DNA from: Neomoorella stamsii
Lineage (GTDB): Bacteria > Bacillota > DSM-521 > Neomoorellales > Neomoorellaceae
Assembly (NCBI RefSeq): GCF_002995805.1
Contig: NZ_PVXL01000021.1
Coordinates: 62,001-126,000 of the forward strand
Direction: 5' to 3'
Length of the DNA: 64,000 nt
How positions within the stretch are numbered: the stretch's first letter is position 1; the number at the start of each line of letters is the position of its first letter. The notes beneath the pieces were generated by a model. The model saw only the letters and a list, made by a program, of their open reading frames with translations. It was not told the DNA's origin and did no database searches. Shown piece by piece: positions 28,058 to 36,777 of this stretch. The translations under genes were made by a program, and so were the position numbers.

Positions 28058-28749
28058 CCGGGGAAGCGGCGAAAGGGACGACCATTAAAGAGATGCCGGC
28101 CGATTTGCGGCCCCGGGAAAGGCTTTTGAGCGCCGGGCCCCAGGCCCTGTCCAATGCCGAGCTGCTAGCCATCCTTATCCGGACGGGCACCAGGACCGAG
28201 ACGGCCATCGACGTGGCCTGCCGCCTGCTCTCCCGGCCCGAGGGACTCCAGTACCTGGCCGGTGCTTCCCTGGAAGAGTTGCAAAAAGAAAAAGGCATTG
28301 GCCTGGCCAAGGCAGCTGAGCTGAAAGCAGCCCTGGAACTTGGCCGGCGCCTGGCCGCTTTTAACCTATTCCGGACAGTGATTAAGAACCCGTGGGATGT
28401 AGCTGGCCTCCTCATGGACGAAATGCGCTATCTGGACCGGGAAAATTTCCGTACCGTTTCCCTAAATACCAAAAACCAGGTGATTGGGATAGACAATGTC
28501 TCCGTAGGGAGCCTTAATTCTTCCCCGGCCCACCCCCGCGAGGTCTTTAAAGACCCCATCCGGCGCAGTGCTGCGGCCATTATCCTGGCCCATAATCACC
28601 CCAGCGGCGATCCTACCCCCAGCCAGGAAGACATCCAGGTTACCCGACGCCTGGTGGAAGCCGGCCAGATCCTGGGGATCGAGGTGCTGGATCATCTGAT
28701 TATCGGCGACGGTCGCTTTACCAGCTTCAAGGAACGAAATTTATTATAA
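28054..28749 (+). CDS. radC: RadC-family JAB/MPN domain protein
   Basis: 231 residues from ATG 28054, which overlaps the maf stop (ATGA) and follows GGGAGGAG. An N-terminal UPF0758 helix-hairpin-helix region (LRPRERLLSAGPQALSNAELL) precedes the JAMM metalloprotease-like motif AHNHPSGDPTPSQED at about 185-200. Its cellular role is uncertain despite the DNA-repair name. Conserved maf-radC-mreB order. Confidence 0.95.
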   Translation: MTGEAAKGTTIKEMPADLRPRERLLSAGPQALSNAELLAILIRTGTRTETAIDVACRLLSRPEGLQYLAGASLEELQKEKGIGLAKAAELKAALELGRRLAAFNLFRTVIKNPWDVAGLLMDEMRYLDRENFRTVSLNTKNQVIGIDNVSVGSLNSSPAHPREVFKDPIRRSAAAIILAHNHPSGDPTPSQEDIQVTRRLVEAGQILGIEVLDHLIIGDGRFTSFKERNLL

Positions 28750-28777
28750 TGTATATCCGACTTCTATTAATATCCTG

Positions 28778-28807
28778 TTGCCCTTAAATTTGATCATGTA
28801 CTATAAT
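28778..28807 (+). promoter_or_regulatory. Promoter of mreB
   Basis: TTGCCC (28778-28783), 18 bases, TATAAT (28802-28807). The mreB ATG follows at 28839 after GGAAGGAG. Confidence 0.7.
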
Positions 28808-28838
28808 GGGTGCGAGTTAAGCAGGAAGGAGCTAAAGT

Positions 28839-29879
28839 ATGATCTTCGCCCGGGATCTCGGGATTGACCTGGGAACGGCCAATACCCTGGTGCATGTCCG
28901 TAACAAGGGCATTGTCCTGCGGGAACCATCGGTGGTAGCCATCCAGCGGGGAACAGGCAATGTCCTGGCCGTTGGTGAAGAAGCCAAGCGGATGATTGGC
29001 CGGACCCCTGGTAATATTGTCGCCATCCGTCCTTTAAAGGACGGGGTCATTGCTGATTTTGATGTTACCCAGAGTATGTTGCGGTACTTTATTGAGAAGT
29101 CCATTTCGAAGGGATTTCTGGTACGGCCGCGGGTGGTAGTAGGTGTTCCTTCCGGCGTTACGGCCGTGGAAGCGCGGGCCGTGAGGGAAGCTGCCTTCCA
29201 GGCCGGGGCCAAGGAAGCTTACCTGATTGAGGAACCCATGGCGGCAGCCATCGGTGCCGGGTTGCCGGTTTACGAGCCGACGGGCAACATGATTGTTGAT
29301 ATTGGCGGCGGTACTACAGAGGTAGCCGTTATCTCCCTGGGAGGTATTGTCACCAGCCGCTCCATTCGGATTGGCGGCGATGAAATGGATGAGGCCATTA
29401 CCCAGTATATCAAACGTACCTATAACCTGATGATTGGTGAGCGGACGGCGGAGGAGATCAAGATCGAGCTGGGGGCGGCCTTTTTTGGTGATACGGAAGA
29501 GGACCGTGCCCGCAAAGAACGCACCTATGCCGTCCGCGGCCGGGACCTGGTCACCGGGTTACCCAAGACCATTGAGATTACGGCAGCTGAAGTCCAGGAA
29601 GCCCTGGCGGAACCGGTGGCTGCCATCCTGGAGGCTATTAAGGTCTGCCTGGAAAGGACGCCTCCCGAGCTGGCTGCTGACCTCATGGACCGGGGCATCG
29701 TTCTGGCCGGCGGCGGCTCCCTGCTCTGGGGCCTGGACCGCCTGGTGAGCCAGGAAACGGGCATGCCCGTGAATATGGCCGAAGACCCCTTAACGGCCGT
29801 GGCTGTAGGTACGGGTAAGGTCCTGGAAAATATTGAAGTCCTGAAACGGGTGCTCTTACCGGCGCAGCGATTAGGTTAA
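28839..29879 (+). CDS. mreB: Rod shape-determining protein MreB
   Basis: 346 residues, actin fold. Phosphate-1 loop [15 protein letters not shown], phosphate-2 [14 protein letters not shown], and adenosine loop [17 protein letters not shown]. It forms membrane-associated filaments that guide cell-wall synthesis with MreC, MreD, RodA and PBP2, which are all encoded downstream. Confidence 0.98.
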   Translation: MIFARDLGIDLGTANTLVHVRNKGIVLREPSVVAIQRGTGNVLAVGEEAKRMIGRTPGNIVAIRPLKDGVIADFDVTQSMLRYFIEKSISKGFLVRPRVVVGVPSGVTAVEARAVREAAFQAGAKEAYLIEEPMAAAIGAGLPVYEPTGNMIVDIGGGTTEVAVISLGGIVTSRSIRIGGDEMDEAITQYIKRTYNLMIGERTAEEIKIELGAAFFGDTEEDRARKERTYAVRGRDLVTGLPKTIEITAAEVQEALAEPVAAILEAIKVCLERTPPELAADLMDRGIVLAGGGSLLWGLDRLVSQETGMPVNMAEDPLTAVAVGTGKVLENIEVLKRVLLPAQRLG

Positions 29880-29894
29880 AGGGAGGGAGGAGCT

Positions 29895-30809
29895 TTGGGC
29901 CCCCACCGGCGGAAGCTCGTGACCCCTCTCATCTTGTTGTTGGCTGCCTTAAGTTTCTATGTCATCATGCGCTGGACGGCCCTGGAACGGGGGCACTTAA
30001 GCATTTTAGAAGGTGGCCTCCGGGATGCCCTGGCTCCGGCCGAAAGGGGTATTACCCTGGTAGTAAACAAAACCGGGGCGTGGCTGGCGGCAATCAGGGA
30101 TTACAGTCGCCTCCAGGCCGAGAACCAGGCCTTGAAGCAAGAAATAGCTGCTTTAAAGGCGGCCAACATCCAGCTGGAAGAATACCGCCAGGAAAACAAC
30201 CGCCTGCGCAACCTCCTTAAATTTACGGAAGTAAACCGCAATGCCTTTGACTTTACCGTGGCCCCGGTCATCGGCCGCAATCCTTCCAACTGGTACCATA
30301 CCCTTACCCTGGGCCTTGGCTCCAGGGCGGGACTGCAAAAAGACCAGGTGGTGGTTACCTCCCAGGGAGTGGTCGGCCGGATCATTGCCGTCACACCCCG
30401 GACGGCGGAAGTCTTGCTGATCCTGGACCGCGAAGGCGCCCTGGGCGGCATGGTCCAGGTTAACCGGACGCCGGGCATCGTCGAGGGGAGCCCGGATTAC
30501 CGCGGCTACCTGCAAATGATTCATATCGCCCGCGATGCCCCGGTGATGGAAAATCAGGTAGTCGTCACTTCCGGCCTGGGCGGTATTTTCCCCAAGGGTT
30601 TACTCCTGGGAACGGTGGTCAAAGTTTTACCCGAGCCCGACGGGCTTATGAAACGGGCCATTATCCAACCAGCGGTAGACTTTGACCGGCTGGAAGAAGT
30701 CCTGGTCATTACCCGGATCAAGGGGGGCATTGAAGATGCAGTTCCTGGGGCTGGTGCTCCTGGGGCTGGCAGGACTCATCCTGGAGGCAACCCTGCTGCC
30801 GGCCCTTAA
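29895..30809 (+). CDS. mreC: Rod shape-determining protein MreC
   Basis: 304 residues. One N-terminal membrane anchor (about 10-27), a coiled coil (about 70-105, YSRLQAENQALKQEIAAL) and the beta-rich domain with VIGRNPSNWYHTLTLGLGSRAGL and GVVGRIIAVTPRTAEVLLI. TTG start after GGGAGGGAGGAG. The last ~25 residues are a Gly/Pro/Ala-rich tail whose codons overlap mreD by 74 bases in another frame. Confidence 0.95.
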   Translation: MGPHRRKLVTPLILLLAALSFYVIMRWTALERGHLSILEGGLRDALAPAERGITLVVNKTGAWLAAIRDYSRLQAENQALKQEIAALKAANIQLEEYRQENNRLRNLLKFTEVNRNAFDFTVAPVIGRNPSNWYHTLTLGLGSRAGLQKDQVVVTSQGVVGRIIAVTPRTAEVLLILDREGALGGMVQVNRTPGIVEGSPDYRGYLQMIHIARDAPVMENQVVVTSGLGGIFPKGLLLGTVVKVLPEPDGLMKRAIIQPAVDFDRLEEVLVITRIKGGIEDAVPGAGAPGAGRTHPGGNPAAGP

Positions 30810-31239
30810 GATGGCAGGAGTAAAGGCCGACCTGCTAACTGTTTTCCTGGCAATTTTTGCCTTTCTCAAAGGGGCACCCCGGGGAGCTGCCCTGGGTTTT
30901 ATCTACGGGCTGCTGGAGGACTTATACCTGGCTAAGTTTCTGGGCCTTAATGCCTTGACCAGGATGGTTAGCGGGTACCTGATGGGTTTAAGTAAGGATT
31001 GGTTGAATCAGGATAACCTCCTGGGACCCGCTATCCTCGCTTTCCTGGCTACCATTGGTCAGGGCTTCTTATTTTTGTTAGTGGGGCATCTTGCCGGTTT
31101 TAAATATCCCTGGCTGGCCGGGCTACTGAACGTTGTGTTACCCATGGCCGTTTATAACGGCAGCCTGGCCCTGCTGGGGTATAGCTTTTATCAAGGGGGA
31201 GCAGCATGGGGGACCAGGAAAAGGAAAATTGGAAGCTGA
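30736..31239 (+). CDS. mreD: Rod shape-determining membrane protein MreD
   Basis: About 167 residues, with several hydrophobic helices and the family segment GAPRGAALGFIYGLLEDLYLAKFLGLNALT. ATG 30736 is chosen because AAGGGGGG precedes it at 9 bases; a longer frame back to 30682 adds unrelated residues. It overlaps mreC upstream by 74 bases and the PBP2 gene downstream by 34, so translation of the three is probably coupled. Confidence 0.9.
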   Translation: MQFLGLVLLGLAGLILEATLLPALKMAGVKADLLTVFLAIFAFLKGAPRGAALGFIYGLLEDLYLAKFLGLNALTRMVSGYLMGLSKDWLNQDNLLGPAILAFLATIGQGFLFLLVGHLAGFKYPWLAGLLNVVLPMAVYNGSLALLGYSFYQGGAAWGTRKRKIGS

Positions 31240-33284
31240 AACTCTCCAGGCGCCTTAATGGCTACCTGGCAATCGTTATCTTTATCTTTATCCTCTTAAC
31301 CTCCCGCCTGTTTTTTCTCCAGATTGTCAATGCCCAGGAATTCAGCAAGCAATCGGCCGAGAACCGCATCCGCATTAACCCCATTGAAGCCCGGCGGGGT
31401 GATATCCTGGATAGGAACGGCCAGGTCCTGGCCACCAGCCAGCCGGTGTATGTCATTACCATCCGTAGTATACCCAACCAGGACATGGATGCCGTCATTA
31501 ATAACCTCTCCACCTATCTGGAGGACCCGGAGCTGACGCCGGCGGCTATTAAAGAATTGATCAAGAATAACCCTTTCCGTTACCAGCCAACGGAGATCAA
31601 AAGGCTCCCGGCCAGTGATCCCCGGGCGATAGCCACGGTCACCAGGCTGGAGGAGCACCGCCAGGACCTGCCGGGGGTAAATATTATTGAAGAACCCCAG
31701 CGTTATTACCCCTACGGTCCCCTGGCCGGTCACCTCCTGGGTTACGTCGGCCAGATTACCCAGCAGGAACTTGAAGCCAGGAAAGAAGAAAATTACGGCC
31801 TCAACGATAAAATTGGCAAGAGCGGTATTGAAGCCTTCCTGGAATACAGTAACGAGGGCGGCCGGGAAGTGGGACTGCGCGGCAAGAAGGGCGCCGAGCA
31901 GGTGGAGGTAGACGCCTATAACCGTAAAGTCCGGGACCTGGTAACCTTGCCGCCCACCCCGGGCGATACCGTGCAGCTCACCATTGACTTGAAACTCCAG
32001 CAGACCCTGGAAAAGGCCATGGACCAGGTGATTGCGGCTACCAAGGAAAAGAATCCCAAAGCCGGCGGCGGGGCGGCGGTGGTCCTGGATGTCAAGAGCG
32101 GGGCGATACTTGCCCTGGCCAGCAAGCCGGATATGAATCCCAATGATTTTGTCAACGGCAATTACGCTAAGAAGCAGGGCTATTATAACGACCCGCGCCT
32201 GAAACCCCTTTTCAACCGGGCCATCCAGGGGGTTTACCCGCCAGGGTCCGTTTTTAAACCCATCACTGCCCTGGCGGCCCTGGAATCCCAAGTCGTTAAA
32301 CCCTTGGATACCATTTATGATGCCGGCCGTTACTGGAAACCGGGCGGCATTAACTGCTGGGCCGTCCACGGCAATGTAAATTTATACCGGGCCATGGCCG
32401 TCTCCTGCAATACCTACTTCCAGTGGGCGGGGGATATGACCGGCATTGAGAAAATCGACGAGGTGGCGCGCCAGTTTGGCCTGGGAGAACCTACCGGGGC
32501 CATCGGTCTCCAGGGCGAAGCTGCGGGTATTCTACCATCGCCGGCGTGGAAAAAGGAAGTCTTTGCCCCTGTTTGGAACCGGTGGTTGAAAAACCAGGAG
32601 GCTGCGATTGAAAAGAAATATGCTGGACTCCTGGCCGGGGCCAGCCCGGAGGAAAAGAATAACCTCCTTAAACAAAAGGAAAGGGAGCTAAACCAGGTTA
32701 AAGCCCAGTACCAGATTAATTATAACTTTGACACTACCTGGCAGCCCTTTGATACCTTCCTGACCTCCATGGGCCAGGGAGCCAATAACTATACCATTAT
32801 CCAGCTGGCCAATTATGTGGCCACCCTGGCCAACGGCGGCACCCGCTGGCGGCCTTATCTGGTGGAAAAGGTCATTGGTGCCGACGGTTCGTTAAAAAAA
32901 CAGTACCAGCCTGAGATAGCCGGCAAGGTGACCATTTCTCCTGAGGTAATGGCCGAGGTGCGGCGAGCCATGCTGGAAGTGACCAGATCCACCGAAGGTA
33001 CGGCAGGCTTTCTTTTCCGGGATTTCCCGCCCAATATCCAGGTGGCAGCCAAAACCGGTACAGCCCAGACGGGCCTGGCCGGTGATGACAAAAACAGTGA
33101 TTTCTATGGTACCTTTGTCGCCTTCGCCCCTTATGATGACCCCCAGATTGCCTTGGCAGTGGTAATCGAATATGCCCGGCACGGCGGCGATTCCGCCGGG
33201 GTGGTGGCCCGGGCAGTCCTGGCCCAGTATTTTGGTCTTACCGAGATCTTAAATAAACCCTTTAACGGCGTTTCCGTGGAATAA
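31206..33284 (+). CDS. mrdA: Penicillin-binding protein 2 (elongation transpeptidase)
   Basis: 692 residues, class B PBP. A membrane anchor (about 18-38) is followed by the dimerisation domain (ARRGDILDRNGQVLA) and the transpeptidase domain with active-site PPGSVFKP (SxxK), SCN, and AAKTGTAQTG (KTG). Between SCN and the GANNYT segment lies a charged, helical insertion of about 60 residues (nt ~32560-32750, KNQEAAIEKKYAGLL...) that most PBP2 proteins lack. RBS AAGGGGGAG lies inside mreD. Confidence 0.95.
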   Translation: MGDQEKENWKLKLSRRLNGYLAIVIFIFILLTSRLFFLQIVNAQEFSKQSAENRIRINPIEARRGDILDRNGQVLATSQPVYVITIRSIPNQDMDAVINNLSTYLEDPELTPAAIKELIKNNPFRYQPTEIKRLPASDPRAIATVTRLEEHRQDLPGVNIIEEPQRYYPYGPLAGHLLGYVGQITQQELEARKEENYGLNDKIGKSGIEAFLEYSNEGGREVGLRGKKGAEQVEVDAYNRKVRDLVTLPPTPGDTVQLTIDLKLQQTLEKAMDQVIAATKEKNPKAGGGAAVVLDVKSGAILALASKPDMNPNDFVNGNYAKKQGYYNDPRLKPLFNRAIQGVYPPGSVFKPITALAALESQVVKPLDTIYDAGRYWKPGGINCWAVHGNVNLYRAMAVSCNTYFQWAGDMTGIEKIDEVARQFGLGEPTGAIGLQGEAAGILPSPAWKKEVFAPVWNRWLKNQEAAIEKKYAGLLAGASPEEKNNLLKQKERELNQVKAQYQINYNFDTTWQPFDTFLTSMGQGANNYTIIQLANYVATLANGGTRWRPYLVEKVIGADGSLKKQYQPEIAGKVTISPEVMAEVRRAMLEVTRSTEGTAGFLFRDFPPNIQVAAKTGTAQTGLAGDDKNSDFYGTFVAFAPYDDPQIALAVVIEYARHGGDSAGVVARAVLAQYFGLTEILNKPFNGVSVE

Positions 33285-33311
33285 TGTCCACGAGTGTCTT
33301 TTTTTGCTGAG

Positions 33312-33341
33312 AAGATGGGGAAAAAAGACCCCATCTTTTTT
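33312..33341 (+). terminator. Terminator after the mreBCD-pbp2 operon
   Basis: AAGATGGGG / CCCCATCTT with an A-rich loop followed by TTTT. It separates the shape operon from the min genes. Confidence 0.9.
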
Positions 33342-33430
33342 CCTGCTGCGGCAGGATTTACCTCACCAGTGTAGAAAATTAATAAAGCCGAAGCGGATTC
33401 TGCCGCCCGGTACCAAGGAGGAGAAGAGGC

Positions 33431-33910
33431 GTGTTTTCTTCAACTGGTGGTGACACCGGGGCAGGCACCCGAGAGGGGATAGTGATACCGGCTGCCAGGG
33501 GGAGACCGGGGGCGGACAACCACACCTTTCTGGTCTGCCGGACGGTGCGTTCCGGCCAGAGGTTCAAGTACCCCGGTAATGTGGTAGTCATGGGCGACGT
33601 CCATCCCGGCGGGGAAATAGTGGCCAGCGGCCATGTCATTGTCATGGGCACCTTAAGGGGAGTAGTCCATGCCGGGGCTGAGGGCGATGAAAAGGCCGTG
33701 GTCATGGCCTTCCGGCTCCAGCCTACCCAGCTGCGGATTGCCGGCTACATTACCAGGGCTCCTGATGATGAAGGCCAGAATGGAACGGGAGAACCAGAAA
33801 TCGCCCGCGTCCAGGATGAAGCAGTCGTCATTGAAAAATACCAGCCCGGCGGTGAAAAGCGATGGCTAAGCAGGAGCATGATCCAGGAAGAGGAGGAACA
33901 AAATGGGTGA
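33431..33910 (+). CDS. minC: Short MinC: C-terminal domain only
   Basis: 159 residues versus ~210-230 for usual MinC. Residues ~32-145 match the beta-helical C-domain that dimerises and binds MinD (RTVRSGQRFKYPGNVVVMGDVHPGGEIVASGHVIVMG, LRGVVHAGAEGDE, TQLRIAGYI). The N-terminal FtsZ-inhibiting domain is missing; the first ~30 residues are Gly/Arg-rich. The GTG start has a perfect AAGGAGG at good spacing and the upstream terminator is ~90 bases away, so the missing part is not hidden upstream. It overlaps minD by 8 bases. Confidence 0.88.
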   Translation: MFSSTGGDTGAGTREGIVIPAARGRPGADNHTFLVCRTVRSGQRFKYPGNVVVMGDVHPGGEIVASGHVIVMGTLRGVVHAGAEGDEKAVVMAFRLQPTQLRIAGYITRAPDDEGQNGTGEPEIARVQDEAVVIEKYQPGGEKRWLSRSMIQEEEEQNG

Positions 33911-34697
33911 AGTGATTGTCATCACTTCCGGTAAAGGCGGGGTTGGCAAAACGACTACTACGGCCAATCTCGGTACCGGCCTGGCCAGTCTGGGGAAGAA
34001 GGTTGTTCTGGTTGATACGGATATTGGTTTAAGAAACCTGGATGTGGTCATGGGCCTGGAAAACCGGATTGTGTATGATCTTCTCGACGTCGTCGAGGGC
34101 CGTTGCCGTTTAAAGCAGGCTTTAATAAAAGATAAAAGGCTGGAGAACCTGTACCTTTTACCGGCCAACCAGACCAGGGACAAGACGGCCGTCAGCCGCC
34201 AGCAAATGATCGACCTGATGGCCCAGTTACGCGAGGAATATGAATTTGTGTTGATTGACTGCCCGGCCGGTATCGAGATGGGCTTTAAAAATGCCATCGC
34301 CGGGGCGGAAAAGGCCCTGGTGGTTACAACGCCAGAAGTTGCCGCCGTCCGGGATGCCGACCGCATTATCGGGCTCTTAGAAGCAGCCGAAATGGAAGCC
34401 CCGCGCTTGATTATCAATCGCCTGCGGCCGGATATGGTGCGCAAAGGCGATATGATGGATATCGAGGATATGCTGGAGATCCTGGCCATTGACCTCATCG
34501 GCGTGGTGCCGGAAGACGAGTATATTGTTATTTCCACCAACCGCGGCGAACCGGCTGTTCTGGACAGGCATTCCCGGGCCGGCCAGGCCTACCGAAATAT
34601 CTCCCGCCGCCTTTTAGGAGAAGAAGTTCCCTTCTTGAACTGGGAAGCCGGGAGTGGCTTTATGGCCAGGCTCCGGAAACTGATAGGCCTGGACTAG
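33903..34697 (+). CDS. minD: Septum site-determining ATPase MinD
   Basis: 264 residues. Deviant Walker A GKGGVGKTTTTANLG near the start, Walker B VLIDCPAG, and the C-terminal amphipathic membrane-targeting helix (GFMARLRKLIGLD). It recruits MinC to the membrane and is displaced by MinE, encoded next. GAGGAGGAA precedes the ATG inside the minC end. Confidence 0.98.
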   Translation: MGEVIVITSGKGGVGKTTTTANLGTGLASLGKKVVLVDTDIGLRNLDVVMGLENRIVYDLLDVVEGRCRLKQALIKDKRLENLYLLPANQTRDKTAVSRQQMIDLMAQLREEYEFVLIDCPAGIEMGFKNAIAGAEKALVVTTPEVAAVRDADRIIGLLEAAEMEAPRLIINRLRPDMVRKGDMMDIEDMLEILAIDLIGVVPEDEYIVISTNRGEPAVLDRHSRAGQAYRNISRRLLGEEVPFLNWEAGSGFMARLRKLIGLD

Positions 34698-34715
34698 GAA
34701 GGGGGCGCAAGCGGG

Positions 34716-35012
34716 GTGTTAGAATTTTTACTGCGTTTTTTCGGGCGGGATACTACGGCCAGCAAAAAAATTGCCAAGGAACGCCTGCGCCTGGTGCTGG
34801 TCCATGACCGGGCCGGTGTTTCCCCCCACCTGCTGGAAGCCCTGAAAAACGATTTAATCAACGTCATTTCTGAATACCTGGATATTGATACTACGGGGCT
34901 GGAGGTCAGCCTGAATCAGGAAAATGATTCCGTGGCCCTGGTGGCCAACATCCCCATCCTGAGGGTCAAGCGAACCTTTAAGACCAGCCCGGAGACGGCC
35001 GTGAAAGCGTGA
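34716..35012 (+). CDS. minE: Cell division topological specificity factor MinE
   Basis: 98 residues with the MinE pattern: N-terminal amphipathic LEFLLRFFGRD, then ASKKIAKERLRLVLVHDRAG, then the topological domain with LEALKNDLINVISEYLDID. GTG start. Its presence indicates an oscillating Min system rather than the DivIVA-anchored type, although DivIVA could be elsewhere. Confidence 0.95.
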   Translation: MLEFLLRFFGRDTTASKKIAKERLRLVLVHDRAGVSPHLLEALKNDLINVISEYLDIDTTGLEVSLNQENDSVALVANIPILRVKRTFKTSPETAVKA

Positions 35013-35016
35013 AAGT

Positions 35017-35047
35017 ATCCCCCGGATTTGCCGGGGGATTTCCTTTT
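35017..35047 (+). terminator. Terminator after minE
   Basis: ATCCCCCGG / CCGGGGGAT stem with a five-base loop and a TTCCTTTT tail. Confidence 0.8.
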
Positions 35048-35216
35048 GACGTTAAAGTTGCCCTATTTTGTTATAGCCTGACCTGTTTTGCTGTTATATA
35101 ATAATTGAGGCTCCCTTCATGGAGACGCGCCGCCAAAAGCGGCGGCGATAGGCGATTATCCGCAACCTGATACCGACTTCCTGCATTCCGATTTCCGTTA
35201 AGGGCAGGGGAAAATA

Positions 35217-36353
35217 ATGTTTGAGCGCCGGCTCTGGCGTAACCTCGATTATTATTTTGTGGGCAGCATTATTGCCCTGTTGTTGATCAGCCTGGCTGTT
35301 CTCAGCAGTGCTGCGGCCAACGTGGCAACAGATCCCTATTACTATGTTAAAAAGCAGCTGACGTGGATTTTTATTGGCCTCACAGGGTTAACCCTGGTAC
35401 TGCTTACCGATTACGCGCAACTGAAACGCTATCACTTGCCCCTGTATGTCCTGAATTTAATTTTACTGGCCGCAGTCATGCTCATTGGCCATGAAGCCAA
35501 GGGAGCCCAGCGCTGGATCAACCTCGGGCCTTTTCTCCTGCAGCCTTCCGAATTTGCCAAGACCATAACGGTCATTACCCTGGCCTGCTTCCTGGATAAA
35601 CGCCAGGGCAAACTCAACCGCTGGCAGGATTTAATCTTACCCTTTACCTATGTTGCTGTACCCATGCTGCTAATTTTAAAACAGCCCGACCTGGGTACGG
35701 CCCTGGTTTTACTGGCCATCCTTTTTGGCATGTTGTATGTAGGAGGGGCCAACCCCAGGCTGTTATTATTAATTTCCGGCGGTGGTCTCCTCCTGGTGGG
35801 ACTGGCCCTTTACGCCCACTTCCATTTTGGCCTGCCGCTGCCCCTGCAGGATTACCAGCTGCGCCGGCTGGTGGTAGTCCTCAATCCCTATAACGACGGC
35901 CAGGGCGGTACCGGTGCCGGTTACCATGTCATCCAGTCCCAGATCGCCATCGGCTCCGGCGGGTGGTGGGGGGTCGGCTTTCGCCAGGGTTCCCAGGTGC
36001 AGCTCAATTTCCTGCCGGAGCACCATACCGACTTTATCTTCTCGGTAGTCGGGGAAGAGCTGGGCTTCGTCCGCACCGTGGGTATTCTCGCCCTTTATTT
36101 CCTGCTCCTCTATCGCATGATCCGGATTGCTGCCCAGGCTAAGGATATGTTTGGCGCTTTGCTGGTGAGCGGCGTGGCCTCCATGTTTACCTTTCATATC
36201 CTGGTTAATGTGGGCATGACCACAGGTATTATGCCCGTGACGGGGATACCCCTGCCCCTCTTTAGTTACGGGGGGAGCGCCATGCTGGCCAATATGCTGG
36301 CCCTCGGGCTGGTTCTCAATGTTAACCTGCGCCGGCAAAAAATTCTTTTTTAG
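35217..36353 (+). CDS. rodA: RodA/FtsW/SpoVE-family glycosyltransferase, RodA type
   Basis: 378 residues, about ten membrane helices. Family marks are GAQRWINLGPFLLQPSEFAK, LKQPDLGTALVL, FLPEHHTDFIFSVVGEELGF and GIPLPLFSYGGS. It polymerises lipid II in the elongation complex with the class B PBP encoded at 31206. ATG after AGGGCAGGGG. Its own leader of ~170 bases after the minE terminator has a TATAAT at 35097-35102 but no clear -35. Confidence 0.95.
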   Translation: MFERRLWRNLDYYFVGSIIALLLISLAVLSSAAANVATDPYYYVKKQLTWIFIGLTGLTLVLLTDYAQLKRYHLPLYVLNLILLAAVMLIGHEAKGAQRWINLGPFLLQPSEFAKTITVITLACFLDKRQGKLNRWQDLILPFTYVAVPMLLILKQPDLGTALVLLAILFGMLYVGGANPRLLLLISGGGLLLVGLALYAHFHFGLPLPLQDYQLRRLVVVLNPYNDGQGGTGAGYHVIQSQIAIGSGGWWGVGFRQGSQVQLNFLPEHHTDFIFSVVGEELGFVRTVGILALYFLLLYRMIRIAAQAKDMFGALLVSGVASMFTFHILVNVGMTTGIMPVTGIPLPLFSYGGSAMLANMLALGLVLNVNLRRQKILF

Positions 36354-36364
36354 GGTTATTCCTA

Positions 36365-36393
36365 TTGACAAGGGAGAACCCCTTGTGTATATT
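36365..36393 (+). promoter_or_regulatory. SigA promoter of groESL
   Basis: TTGACA (36365-36370), 17 bases, TATATT (36388-36393), immediately upstream of the CIRCE operator. Confidence 0.9.
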
Positions 36394-36405
36394 AATAATT
36401 GGCTG

Positions 36406-36432
36406 TTAGCACTTGCCTGAGGTGAGTGCTAA
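36406..36432 (+). promoter_or_regulatory. CIRCE operator (HrcA binding site)
   Basis: TTAGCACTT, nine bases, GAGTGCTAA: one mismatch from the perfect CIRCE consensus. It overlaps the expected transcription start, as in Bacillus groESL, and implies heat-inducible control by HrcA. Confidence 0.95.
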
Positions 36433-36465
36433 CAACTCCTAAATGCTGTGAAAGGAGGAGTTTTC

Positions 36466-36753
36466 ATGCTCAAACCGCTTGCCGACCGGGTCGTTCTCAA
36501 GGTCCTGACCGGCGAAGAAAAAACCCAGGGGGGTATTGTTTTACCGGATACTGCCAAGGAAAAGCCCCAGGAAGGGGAAGTAGTGGCCGTCGGGCCGGGC
36601 AAGATCCTGGAAAACGGTACTCGGGTAGCGCCGGAAGTAAAGGTCGGTGACATAGTAGTCTTTGCCAAGTACAGTGGCACTGAAGTCAAGTACGAAGGCC
36701 AGGAATACCTGATCATCCGTGACAGCGATATCCTGGCTATTAAGGAAAAATAA
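36466..36753 (+). CDS. groES: Co-chaperonin GroES
   Basis: 95 residues from the ATG at 36466, which follows AAAGGAGGA; the GTG at 36448 overlaps this RBS and is rejected. [11 protein letters not shown], the mobile loop [21 protein letters not shown] and the roof/base segments are typical. It caps GroEL. Confidence 0.98.
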   Translation: MLKPLADRVVLKVLTGEEKTQGGIVLPDTAKEKPQEGEVVAVGPGKILENGTRVAPEVKVGDIVVFAKYSGTEVKYEGQEYLIIRDSDILAIKEK

Positions 36754-36777
36754 AGGAATTTAAAGGAGGTAGAAATC

